Made by a program: the position numbers and the translations under genes
In this document: positions 1 through 10,543 of the stretch, one piece after another
How the letters are laid out: the number at the start of each line of letters is the position of its first letter
Numbering within the stretch: position 1 is the first letter of the stretch
The notes under the pieces: model-generated
Told to the model about the DNA's origin: nothing
Database searches by the model: none
The model's input: the letters and a program-made list of their open reading frames with translations, nothing else
From: Chloroflexota bacterium
GTDB lineage: Bacteria; Chloroflexota; Dehalococcoidia; Lucifugimonadales; Lucifugimonadaceae
Length of the DNA: 52,069 nt
Assembly: GCA_018673955.1 (NCBI GenBank)
Contig: JABHBJ010000048.1
Location: forward strand, 1-52,069
Direction: 5' to 3'

Positions 1-1340
1 AACATCCCAAGACGGAAGTATTGCGGGTTGCTGGTCGCGTAATGGCTCGGCGCGGAATGGGTAAAGCTGCGTTCATCGATCTAAAAGACGGTCATGGTTC
101 GATTCAGGCGTTCGCTCGCCAGAACACGATGGGCGACGACGAGTACGAACTGTTGAGCTTGCTGGATATTGGCGACATCATCGGCGTCGAGGGTTCGGTT
201 ATACGGACACGCCGTGGCGAAATCAGTGTTCAAGCTGACAAAGTTACCGTTCTCACTAAGGCCATTCGCCCGTTGCCCGACAAGTGGCATGGTTTGCAGG
301 ATCAGGAAATTCGATTCCGCCAGCGCTATCTCGATCTGATTTCTAATGACAAGGCGATGAAGAACGCGCTGTTGCGTTCGAAGGTCGTCCAATCGATGCG
401 AGCGTTCATGCACGGTGCCGGGTTTATCGAAGTCGAAACTCCGATTCTTGTGCCTGTGGCTGGTGGCGCTCAGGCGACTCCGTTCGCGACTCACCACAAT
501 CAGCTAAATCGTGATTTGTATTTGCGAATTGCAACAGAGCTTTATCTGAAAAAGTTGATCGTCGGCGGCATTGAACGAGTATTTGAAATCGGTCGGTTGT
601 TCCGAAATGAGGGACTCGATCACGATCACAATCCAGAGTTCACGACCATCGAGAGCTATCAGGCGTACGCCGATTACAACGATGTGATGGAGATGGTAGA
701 AAATTTAGTTTCGACTATCGCCAAAGAAACGACCGGCTCGATGGTTTTGCCGGAAGTGGAAGGTATTCGGCCAGAGATTGATCTGACTCCTCCCTGGCCT
801 CGCTTGGACCTGCGTGAAGAGATCAAAAAGCGAACTGGTATCGACTTCGTTGAAACCCGTGACACTGAGTCGCTTTCTGCGGCGATGCGAGAGCGTGGAA
901 TTCACGTAGCGGCTGGTTCAGCGTGGGGGCGATTGCTTGACAAGGTTATTTCGTCGGAAGTTGAACCTCACTTGGTACAGCCGCATTTCTTGGTCGACTA
1001 CCCGGTTGAGATGTCTCCGCTCGCAAAACGTAAGCCTGACTCCGACGAAATCGTCGAGAGGTTTGAAGGCTTCGTTATGGGAACCGAACTTTGCAATGCG
1101 TTTACCGAATTGAACGACCCGGTGGACCAGCGCGATCGATTTGAGCAGCAAGAGAAGATGCGGTTGGAGTTCGGTGACGATGAAGCCGATCGATTGGATG
1201 AAGACTTTCTCGTTGCTATCGAGCATGGCATGCCGCCAACGGGTGGTCTAGGCCTGGGTGTAGATCGACTCACTATGTTGATTGCAGGTGAGGTTTCGAT
1301 CCGAGAAATATTGCTATTCCCTGCGATGCGCAACACGTGA
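1..1340 (+). CDS. lysS: Lysyl-tRNA synthetase, class II (5'-truncated by window edge)
   Basis: Charges tRNA-Lys with lysine in the cytoplasm. The reading frame is open from the first bases of the window, so the N-terminus lies outside; about 445 codons are visible against roughly 490-500 for the family. The visible part begins in the OB-fold anticodon-binding domain (VAGRVMARRGMGKAAF), followed by the class II catalytic core. Motif 2 is FRNEGLDHDHNPEFT, about 193 codons after position 21. Motif 3 is GLGLGVDRL near the C-terminus. The TTG at position 21 is internal and not a start. serS follows on the same strand after 51 bases, probably co-transcribed. Family assignment is secure. Confidence 0.97.
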   Translation, partial: HPKTEVLRVAGRVMARRGMGKAAFIDLKDGHGSIQAFARQNTMGDDEYELLSLLDIGDIIGVEGSVIRTRRGEISVQADKVTVLTKAIRPLPDKWHGLQDQEIRFRQRYLDLISNDKAMKNALLRSKVVQSMRAFMHGAGFIEVETPILVPVAGGAQATPFATHHNQLNRDLYLRIATELYLKKLIVGGIERVFEIGRLFRNEGLDHDHNPEFTTIESYQAYADYNDVMEMVENLVSTIAKETTGSMVLPEVEGIRPEIDLTPPWPRLDLREEIKKRTGIDFVETRDTESLSAAMRERGIHVAAGSAWGRLLDKVISSEVEPHLVQPHFLVDYPVEMSPLAKRKPDSDEIVERFEGFVMGTELCNAFTELNDPVDQRDRFEQQEKMRLEFGDDEADRLDEDFLVAIEHGMPPTGGLGLGVDRLTMLIAGEVSIREILLFPAMRNT

Positions 1341-1391
1341 TCTAATTTCTTTTGGGTCGTTTCGAATTTACTAATTGAGCTTGAGCTAAAA

Positions 1392-2654
1392 ATGATTTCA
1401 CTGGAACAGATAGTCCGAGATCCTGAAAAATTCCGAGCCGCACTGGTTCGTCGCGGAGAGACACCGCCTATCGAGAGGATTATTGAACTCGACTCTCGTC
1501 GGAAAGAGTTGATTCAGGCGGTCGACGTGGACCGTGCGAACCGGAACAAGGTGAGCAAGGCTATTGGTGATGAGAAGCGAAAGCCGATGCCGGAAGAGAT
1601 CGTAGAAATGCGTGAGACTGGTGACCGCATCAAAGCTATTCAGGCAGATTTGGCCGGTGTACTAGAAGAGTTGAACGCCACCCTGCTGCCGATTCCGAAC
1701 GCACCGCTGGACGATGTGCCAGACGGACTAGATGAGGAATCGAATATCGTAATTCGCACTTCAGAAGGACTCACAGAAACGCACGGCAACGCACACTGGG
1801 ACGTTGCTACCGAGTTAGATATTCTCGATCTTGAAGCAGGTGCGAGCATTGCAGGCGCTCGCTTTTACGTGCTGAAAGGGAAGGGCGCGAAGCTTCAACG
1901 AGCGTTGGCTTCATGGATGCTCGATATTCAGACTGAAGTCCACGGCTACACCGAGATCGACCCTCCTTTGTTGGTTCGTGGCGAGACGATGACCGGTTCA
2001 GGGAACCTGCCTAAGTTCAAGGATAATCTCTACCGAGACGATGATTCGGATTTGTGGCTTGTACCTACTGCTGAAGTCGCGCTCAACGGTTTGCATCAGG
2101 GCCAGATAATTGACCCTGATAAGCTCCCACTGAAGTACGTCGCTCAGACTCCTAGCTTCCGTAAGGAACAAACTTCGGCAGGACGAGACGTTCGCGGAAT
2201 CAAGCGGGTTCATCAGTTCGAAAAAGTAGAGATGTTCCGCTATGTCGAACCAGAAACTTCTGACGAAATGTTGGAAGAGATGCTTGGTGAGGCAGAATCG
2301 CTTTGCGCTCGCCTAGGGTTGACCTACCGGGTGCTACAGCTTTGTGCTGGTGACATCGGATTCCAGTCGGCTAAAACCTACGACATCGAAGTGTGGTCGC
2401 CGGGTTGTGCCGAATGGCTTGAAGTCAGCTCGATTTCTACTTGCACCGATTTCCAGGCTCGACGAAACGGTACTCGATATCGTCCAGAAGTGGGAGCTTC
2501 GACGAAGTTGCCGCACACGCTGAACGGATCAGGATTGGCTCTACCTCGCATTTGGATCGCTGTGATCGAAAACGGTCTTCAGGAAGATGGAACGATTGTC
2601 ATTCCTGAAGTACTAGTTCCGTACACCGGCTGGGATCGTATCGAAGCGAATTAG
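1392..2654 (+). CDS. serS: Seryl-tRNA synthetase
   Basis: Charges tRNA-Ser (and tRNA-Sec where present) with serine. At 420 aa it has the normal family length. Residues about 25-100 are charged and heptad-like, matching the long antiparallel coiled-coil arm that grips the tRNA variable arm. The class II core follows: a TAEVALNGLH segment, motif 2 around residue 255 (FRKEQTSAGRDVRGIKRVHQ) and motif 3 near residue 378 (GSGLALPRIWIAVIEN). The start is ATG, preceded by a weakly purine-rich stretch. Its TAG stop directly abuts the stop of the convergent minus-strand gene with no intervening base, so there is no room for a separate terminator. Confidence 0.98.
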   Translation: MISLEQIVRDPEKFRAALVRRGETPPIERIIELDSRRKELIQAVDVDRANRNKVSKAIGDEKRKPMPEEIVEMRETGDRIKAIQADLAGVLEELNATLLPIPNAPLDDVPDGLDEESNIVIRTSEGLTETHGNAHWDVATELDILDLEAGASIAGARFYVLKGKGAKLQRALASWMLDIQTEVHGYTEIDPPLLVRGETMTGSGNLPKFKDNLYRDDDSDLWLVPTAEVALNGLHQGQIIDPDKLPLKYVAQTPSFRKEQTSAGRDVRGIKRVHQFEKVEMFRYVEPETSDEMLEEMLGEAESLCARLGLTYRVLQLCAGDIGFQSAKTYDIEVWSPGCAEWLEVSSISTCTDFQARRNGTRYRPEVGASTKLPHTLNGSGLALPRIWIAVIENGLQEDGTIVIPEVLVPYTGWDRIEAN

Positions 2655-4793
2655 TTACGGACTGATGTTTAGCGTGTAGTTCGTTGGCGACGTCGATTGG
2701 CGGTTCGTTGCGCTGATGATGAACACTACGAAATCGTCGTCGCCGATGTTCTCGACTGTTAGGTTTCCTGCCCCGTTCGAATTGATAGGAACTTGATAGA
2801 CAACCGGATCTCCAACGTCTTTTTCGTGAATAACCTGAACGAGATACTGCGTTGGGATAGTCTCTTCGACTCTCACAAATCCGTCGGCGATCCAATCGGC
2901 TGTTGTCGATGTGTCATCAACCCATTCGAGTTCAGGAATTTCGAAATCGTCCAAGCAGGCACCTGTTGAAAATACTGCGTCATCGGTGATGTATTCAAAC
3001 CTGAGCAATACTTGTTCACCGACGTAATCAGAAAGATCTACCGAATCTTGAACCCAGCCGAGACTTTTTCCAGTTAGTCCTGAGCCATAGCCGTTCCCGT
3101 TTGGGTTGGAATTGTTGGAGCGTTCGGTGTCTAGAATGTCCCAAGTGCTACCGTCATCGTTGGATACCATCACATAGGCATAATCCCAAAACTCTTCGAT
3201 GTCGTAGTTGACCCAGAACGTTAGTGAGGCTGAGTCGATCGACCTTATATCGACATTTCGAGTCAATGTTGAGTCGATAGAATCGCCGTGGTTCGACCAC
3301 CAGCAGGTATCACCAGAATGCGGAGCGGAATCTAGTAGCGCTGTCGTCTGATCGCCCTTAAATTCTACTAACATTTTGCCCGAACCGCTCGAAGTCACAA
3401 CATAGTTGGCCCCGTAAGACTTCACCGAACCTGTAATTGAATCAGGAGCGCGTTTATAGACATTTCGAACGGGCGGAACGAACTTGTCCTTATATGAGTA
3501 TGCCCCTTCGCTTGTGCTGAGATAATTGGCGACGAGCCAATCGGCGTACACATCGTTAGCGGTCACATCGAACCCACGTTCGGTGAGTGTGAGGTCAACA
3601 GAGTCCATACCGTCGGCCTGATGCTGGGCAATGGCCGCGATCAAATCGTTGCCACCGTAGTGGGTGGCAAGGAACGCAAAAAATAGATGTGACGCTCCGT
3701 AGTTGGCGGTTGAAACAGAAATATCTTGCGCCCAAGCAGTGAGCGAAGTGGCGGGTGATCGAACGAACGCTGAAGCCGCCGACCTATCAAATCCGGCGAT
3801 CTCAGCAGCGATTTCCGAAAGCCCTTCGTTGATCCACGAGTCTTCACTATTGTCGTTTGCAAAGTGGGTAGCGTGTTGCAACTCATGAGCGATCACGCTT
3901 AAGTATTCTCTGCCGGTGAGATTGACTCTGTCGGCAGACATATATAGCGCTTCTCGCTGGTTCGAGTGTGAGCGAATCTCTTTCGGATACGAATCGGCAG
4001 CCGAGAAATATCCGGCGACTCCCGATCGCAGAACCGCAGTGTAAACAACCATTCGATCATCGCCATCTATCCCGGGCGTTAGGGGCCTTCCAAAAACTTG
4101 AGTAACCGCCGGCCAAACATCTGTTTCAAAATTATTGCCGACTTCTTCGATGTCATTTGGATCAGGTTCAAAGCCGGTTTCAAAAACCCAGTAGGCGTGT
4201 TCTGAGATATGTGAAACCGTGCCATTTACTATTACGTTCCCGGTGTCCCTCAACACCCAGAAATTTATGTCATCGCCGACTATGAGAGGTTCTGATGGCA
4301 CGATCGTTTTCAGGTCGGTGTAGCCGGGAACGAGTCGTCTACCTAGTTCTTGTAAATCGCGATCGGGAGGGGAAGGAATAATCGGTTCGGGCTGCGCTGG
4401 TATGAACACTGGTGTGGCTGTTGGAATTCTGGTTGGAACCAGCATTCGGGTTGCAGTTGCTTGTTCTGTTACTGCTGGCAGTATGGGTGCGATTTCGGTT
4501 GGTATAGATTGGTCCGCAGGACTTGAGTTCGACTCTGGGACAGGTGTTTGAGCTTTAGTGATTGGTAAAGGCGATATTTCCGGAACAGGGATTGCAACTG
4601 CAGTCGTCGCCGTGGGTAGTGGCGCGGCAGTCGCCGGTAGCGAAGTGATTATCGCTGCCATAGTTGGTTCGGCATCAACGACGCGAGTGTCGCACCCGAT
4701 TACGGCAGTGACCAAAGCGATTAGGCTGATTACGTACAGTCGCTTTGGCAAGCTGATTCGCTGATGTGGGAAGTCTGAATTTTGCGGTATCAC
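2655..4793 (-). CDS. Secreted lipoprotein zinc metallopeptidase (gluzincin-like)
   Basis: A 712-residue exported protein. An N-terminal hydrophobic segment ends in a lipobox (VIGC, about residues 31-34), so it is probably a lipoprotein. A Pro/Thr/Ala-rich linker covers about residues 40-140. The catalytic region has HELQH at 303-307 and a downstream glutamate in NEGLSE (E323), the HExxH...E arrangement of gluzincin zinc peptidases; immune-inhibitor-A-like and M30-like proteins look similar. The C-terminal half has a beta-rich, MAM/jelly-roll-like part (SLTFWVNYDIEEFWDYAYV) typical of such peptidases. The exact MEROPS family is not certain. The start overlaps the stop of pth by 4 bases, so the two are translationally coupled. 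Substrate is unknown; an outside protein is likely. Confidence 0.8.
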   Translation of the reverse strand: MIPQNSDFPHQRISLPKRLYVISLIALVTAVIGCDTRVVDAEPTMAAIITSLPATAAPLPTATTAVAIPVPEISPLPITKAQTPVPESNSSPADQSIPTEIAPILPAVTEQATATRMLVPTRIPTATPVFIPAQPEPIIPSPPDRDLQELGRRLVPGYTDLKTIVPSEPLIVGDDINFWVLRDTGNVIVNGTVSHISEHAYWVFETGFEPDPNDIEEVGNNFETDVWPAVTQVFGRPLTPGIDGDDRMVVYTAVLRSGVAGYFSAADSYPKEIRSHSNQREALYMSADRVNLTGREYLSVIAHELQHATHFANDNSEDSWINEGLSEIAAEIAGFDRSAASAFVRSPATSLTAWAQDISVSTANYGASHLFFAFLATHYGGNDLIAAIAQHQADGMDSVDLTLTERGFDVTANDVYADWLVANYLSTSEGAYSYKDKFVPPVRNVYKRAPDSITGSVKSYGANYVVTSSGSGKMLVEFKGDQTTALLDSAPHSGDTCWWSNHGDSIDSTLTRNVDIRSIDSASLTFWVNYDIEEFWDYAYVMVSNDDGSTWDILDTERSNNSNPNGNGYGSGLTGKSLGWVQDSVDLSDYVGEQVLLRFEYITDDAVFSTGACLDDFEIPELEWVDDTSTTADWIADGFVRVEETIPTQYLVQVIHEKDVGDPVVYQVPINSNGAGNLTVENIGDDDFVVFIISATNRQSTSPTNYTLNISP

Positions 4794-5446
4794 TTTGATA
4801 GTGGTTTGTCGCCATTATGTTTGGCGTTGAATTTGTTCATTGCGTTGTCGAATTCGCCGCTGACGATCATCGTTATCGCATCCGCAGCACGGTCGGCTGC
4901 CCATTTGACCATGTCTCGTGTAGTAGGGTCGAAAGTGCCCAAAACGTGATCTACCTGTACTGCTGACGACTCCGGATTCCCAACTCCTATTCGGACTCGC
5001 GGAAATTCGTTCGTACCAAGTGTTGTGATAATCGATTTCAGACCGTTGTGCCCGCCGGGTCCGCCTTGTTTTCGTATACGCACAGAACCCGGCGTCAGGT
5101 TTATATCGTCGGTGACAACAAGGATTTTGTCGGGAGGGGTTTTGAATCGGTTCGTGAGGTAGCTGAGAGCCATTCCTGAACGATTCATGAACGTTCTTGG
5201 GTAGGCGAGAACGACTGCTGATCCTCCGAGCTCAACTTCGGCGAATCGTACTTCCTTGCGCTTCCGATTCAGTTCGACGTTTGTGCGTTTGACGAGTTCA
5301 TCGAGACACCACCACCCGACGTTGTGCCGGGTGTTTTTGTATTCAGGGCCAGGATTCCCTAAGCCGACAACCAGCCATGGAGTGCCTTCTGAGCCACCGC
5401 CGCTACCGCTAGGAAAGAGCTTGTCTAAGAGTGAGGAGACGTCCAA
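4790..5446 (-). CDS. pth: Peptidyl-tRNA hydrolase
   Basis: Releases tRNA from peptidyl-tRNAs that drop off the ribosome. The core is clear: VVGLGNPGPEY near residues 27-36, catalytic His41 in NTRHNVGW, FMNRSG for substrate binding, VVTDDINLTPG, and RKQGGPGGHNGLKSI. The reading frame gives a Gly/Ser-rich N-terminal extension of about 22 residues before the usual start. The only possible initiator in frame is TTG at 5446, since no ATG, GTG or TTG lies nearer the conserved core. The upstream frameshifted gene overlaps this start by about 22 bases, so translation may be coupled. It sits between ligA and the peptidase gene, all on the minus strand. Confidence 0.96.
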   Translation of the reverse strand: MDVSSLLDKLFPSGSGGGSEGTPWLVVGLGNPGPEYKNTRHNVGWWCLDELVKRTNVELNRKRKEVRFAEVELGGSAVVLAYPRTFMNRSGMALSYLTNRFKTPPDKILVVTDDINLTPGSVRIRKQGGPGGHNGLKSIITTLGTNEFPRVRIGVGNPESSAVQVDHVLGTFDPTTRDMVKWAADRAADAITMIVSGEFDNAMNKFNAKHNGDKPLSK

Positions 5447-5881
5447 TCGTCGATATTCCCGCTTGATCCACTTGGTTTGCCAAACAATTCGTTTAGAAAG
5501 GATATGACCTTACCGTCGAGAACGTTTGCTAGGTCAGACAAATCTCCAGCGGAATTGAACCGGAATAGGCTCACAAGTTTGTCAGTTTCTGGCGAATCCA
5601 TTACCAAATTTGCGACAACCGAAGCGAATCGGTCACGATATCCATTGAATAGTTTGTCTACTTCGGAGATCATATCGGCAACATCGGTGTGGTTGGGGGG
5701 GCGAGTCGAGTACCGTAATCTGCTCACACTGGCATTCGGGTCGCCATTCTTCGGCTACAATAATTTCGCCAGGGTAATCGAACTTAGCGAGTTCGACATC
5801 CACCCGTTGGCTTTCGCCAACGAGATCGGCAGCGAACGAAAATGGCAGGGAATTGACCTGCCTTGATGAGTTAGTGAGCAT
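5425..5881 (-). pseudogene. Hypothetical protein gene split by a one-base frameshift in a C7/G7 run
   Basis: Two minus-strand reading frames adjoin at the seven-G run 5695-5701 (seven C on the coding strand). Frame one starts at ATG 5881 and reads about 60 residues to ITVLDSPP. Frame two continues as NHTDVADMISEVDKLF and runs to 5425. With six C instead of seven the two halves form one ORF of about 150 residues, acidic with amphipathic stretches. The product is not recognised. The position between ligA and pth, with overlap into pth, supports a real operon gene. The lesion could be a sequencing or assembly error, a true mutation or slippage. The opposite-strand ORF here looks like a shadow. 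Confidence 0.6.
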
Positions 5882-5940
5882 AACCACGACTTAATTCTCC
5901 AGCAAACTATGTTGGTTGCTGGGAGGTTCGACTAGTGTGG

Positions 5941-8115
<2,175 letters not shown>

Positions 8116-8285
8116 TCATCTGCCGAGTATAACAACGCCTCGCACAACCAACCTAGGTTTAAATTTACTAACTATTCGAGGCATAACTTGGGTAGACCGG
8201 GCTGATCGCGTACCATCGAGGTCTATACTCGTTTTACTAAATGTATCGATTACCATGTATTCGCCATCTCATTTCGTAGTTACCT

Positions 8286-9581
8286 ATGGCAGAAATTCAA
8301 CCGTTCAGGGCAGTTCGCTACAACCCAGATGTCGCAGGCGACGTCAGTCTTCACGTATGTCCGCCGTTCGACGTGATTACCCCACATCTCCAGCAGGAGC
8401 TGTATGCTCGCTCGCCCTATAACATTGTGCGACTCGAACTTGCGCGACGTGGACTTGCTGAAGACCCGTACGAAAAAGCGGCAGAAACGGCGCAAGATTG
8501 GATGGACTCTGGCGTGTTGAAGCACGAGGACGCTCCTTCGATTTACGTGACCGAAGAGGAATTCGAGTATCAGGGCGAAACACTACTTCGAAGAGGGTTC
8601 GTGTCTGCCGTTCGGCTTGAGGACTACGATCAAAAGGTTGTACTTCCACATGAAGGGACCCGCGCAGAGTGGGTTGCCGACCGTGTGAAGCTAATGACGG
8701 CCGCTCAATCTAACTACAGCCCGCTATTGTCGATTTTTAGAGACGATCTCCGTTCAAGTGTAGGAAATATCGTTCGTGCGATTGCCGGTGGTGAACCCAC
8801 GGCAGTTTTCAGCCCGCCGGATATGCCGCGGTTGAGACTGTGGAGAGTTTCTGATCCAGGGACTATCGATGTGCTTCAGAGCGCTCTGAAAGATGCCGAC
8901 ATATTTATCGCTGACGGCCATCATCGGTACGAAGCGGCTTTGCGTTATCGCGGCAGTGTTCGTGCTGAACGAGAGGTTGATCACAACGAGTCGATCAACT
9001 TCCGAATAATGCTGCTCGTTTCTTTCGATGAGCCGGGATTAATCACTCGTGGCTATCACAGGCTTGTCGAATCGGCGACTGACGAAGAGTTTGCGGAGAT
9101 CGTTGGTTCAATCGAAAAAACTTGCGACCTTGAAGATTGGACCCCGAGCGAGGGGCTTTCGACTGCTGAACAGATCGAAGAATTTTCGGTTGCGCTTGGC
9201 GAACGTGAAGATAATGAAGTTACTTTTGGTTTGTACTCGAAAGAACCGGGCAAGTTTCATATCGCTCGAATGAAATCGCCTCACCCTGCTGAGAATGCGA
9301 TAGAGAACTCCGAGTACTCGCATTTACATTCTCACATCCTCGGGCCTGCAATTGCCAAGGAACGTGAAGAGCGTGTAATTAGTCCGCATCACGATGCTGC
9401 ATTGATTGCTGGTCAGATCGAGAGCGGTGCAGCCAGAATGGCGTTCATCATGCGACCTGTGCCGCTTGATGAGTTTGTTTCGATCGTTACACGCGGTTGG
9501 CGTTTGCCACCTAAGGCAACTAATTTCTACCCGAAGCCACCCGCAGGCGCCGTGATTCAAGAGTTTGGTGATCAACTCTAA
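8286..9581 (+). CDS. DUF1015 family protein
   Basis: A 431-residue member of the DUF1015 family, recognised from IQPFRAVRYNPDVAGDVS, CPPFDVITPHLQQEL, RSPYNIVRLELAR, VLPHEGTRAEWVADRVKLM, NYSPLLSIF and IADGHHRYEAALRYR, in the family order. Some members of the superfamily act as free-serine kinases (SerK/SbnI type), but most are uncharacterised, so no reaction is assigned. ATG at 8286 matches the family N-terminus; no clear Shine-Dalgarno precedes it. It is divergent from ligA across about 240 bases. Its TAA stop overlaps the stop of the convergent redoxin gene. Confidence 0.85.
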   Translation: MAEIQPFRAVRYNPDVAGDVSLHVCPPFDVITPHLQQELYARSPYNIVRLELARRGLAEDPYEKAAETAQDWMDSGVLKHEDAPSIYVTEEEFEYQGETLLRRGFVSAVRLEDYDQKVVLPHEGTRAEWVADRVKLMTAAQSNYSPLLSIFRDDLRSSVGNIVRAIAGGEPTAVFSPPDMPRLRLWRVSDPGTIDVLQSALKDADIFIADGHHRYEAALRYRGSVRAEREVDHNESINFRIMLLVSFDEPGLITRGYHRLVESATDEEFAEIVGSIEKTCDLEDWTPSEGLSTAEQIEEFSVALGEREDNEVTFGLYSKEPGKFHIARMKSPHPAENAIENSEYSHLHSHILGPAIAKEREERVISPHHDAALIAGQIESGAARMAFIMRPVPLDEFVSIVTRGWRLPPKATNFYPKPPAGAVIQEFGDQL

Positions 9582-10228
9582 GCTGCGCCTACACTGAGCG
9601 ATTCTTCAATCACTGAAAGTACTTCAGTGACGGTTGGTCGATTGCCTGGATCGGTAGCGATGAGCTGTGCTATCAGACCGCCGTGGGCATCGAATACGAA
9701 GCTGGCAGGACTACTTTCTCCAGAGTTGTTCAGATCGAACACTTGCCAGTCGCTTGCAACAACATTGAGCGGATCGGCGATGAGCGGGAAGTCTAGTCCA
9801 AGTTCATCTCGCATCTCGATAACTCTGGTCGGCTGATCGGAAATTACCACCACAACTTCTGCGTCTAGTTCATCGAACTCGGAAATTTTCGATTGGATGA
9901 CGCGCATCTGAGAGATGTCGAGTTCATCGGTCGTGCTTGGAACGAACACTAGATAAACGGGTGTGACGCCAAGTAAGTCTTCAAGTCGGGTATTTTCGCC
10001 GTCAATTGTTGAAACCGAGAACACCTGCTCTATTGGTAGCGAGTCTGATTCGCTTGAGATTGTGTCGGTGTATCTGGGTTTCTCGACCGTGGCGGAGTGA
10101 TCTTCGGGGGCAGGGCTGAGGATCGGCGACGGGCTTGAATCGAGAGATAGAGCGCTCGAACAGGCCGCTGTGGCGAACAGCGCTGTTAGGATTACGATTG
10201 TCGAGAGTGTTCGGATATTCACGCTCAT
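9578..10228 (-). CDS. Redoxin-like lipoprotein lacking the peroxidatic cysteine
   Basis: A 216-residue predicted lipoprotein. The start is taken at ATG 10228, not at the upstream candidate start, because MSVNIRTLSTIVILTALFAT followed by AACSS is a complete signal peptide with lipobox; the 50 upstream residues are basic and unlike any leader. After a Ser/Pro linker, residues about 75-210 look like an AhpC/TSA-Redoxin thioredoxin fold: FSVSTIDGENTRLEDLLG, PVYLVFVPSTTDELD, EVVVVISDQ, LGLDFPLIADPLNVVA and ASFVFDAHGGLIAQ. Where peroxiredoxins carry the catalytic Cys this one reads FVPSTTDEL, and the only cysteine in the protein is the lipobox residue. A thiol peroxidase activity is therefore unlikely. 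Role unknown. Confidence 0.72.
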   Translation of the reverse strand: MSVNIRTLSTIVILTALFATAACSSALSLDSSPSPILSPAPEDHSATVEKPRYTDTISSESDSLPIEQVFSVSTIDGENTRLEDLLGVTPVYLVFVPSTTDELDISQMRVIQSKISEFDELDAEVVVVISDQPTRVIEMRDELGLDFPLIADPLNVVASDWQVFDLNNSGESSPASFVFDAHGGLIAQLIATDPGNRPTVTEVLSVIEESLSVGAA

Positions 10229-10456
10229 CAGCCTAGCCGAGATTTTTGATTTGCTCTTTGATTTCTTCGGCTTCGATGATAGGTGCGTGGATAGGCAATT
10301 CGCCAGTAGGCAGGGATGACGATTCCGTAGCATACGCAGCGATTGACGAGAAAATCCCAACGACCAATAAACTCTCAAGAATTCGTCAATTGCTTGTAAG
10401 TAAGATCGTGCTTGTTGGCATCGCTTGTCCCAACCAACCCAGAATTTTTCTGATGT

Positions 10457-10485
10457 AGAAAGGCGCAGCCATCTCGACTGCGCCT
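10457..10485 (-). terminator. Probable intrinsic terminator of the class V aminotransferase gene
   Basis: A perfect 8-bp stem, AGGCGCAG at 10461-10468 and CTGCGCCT at 10478-10485, with a 9-base loop. Read on the minus strand the stem is followed by TTCT, a short T-tract. It lies about 60 bases past the aminotransferase stop. The rest of the stretch 10229-10543 holds no gene I can support. Confidence 0.55.
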
Positions 10486-10543
10486 ACTCAAAGTTTGCTT
10501 AGTTCGATGCGACTGTCACTAATTAGATCATTGGTAGTCGCAA

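Noticed and set aside
5477-5866. Plus-strand ORF of 129 codons opposite the frameshifted gene
   Set aside because: Serine/arginine-rich, shadow-like composition and no family resemblance; the minus-strand reading fits operon order and overlaps pth as real genes here do.
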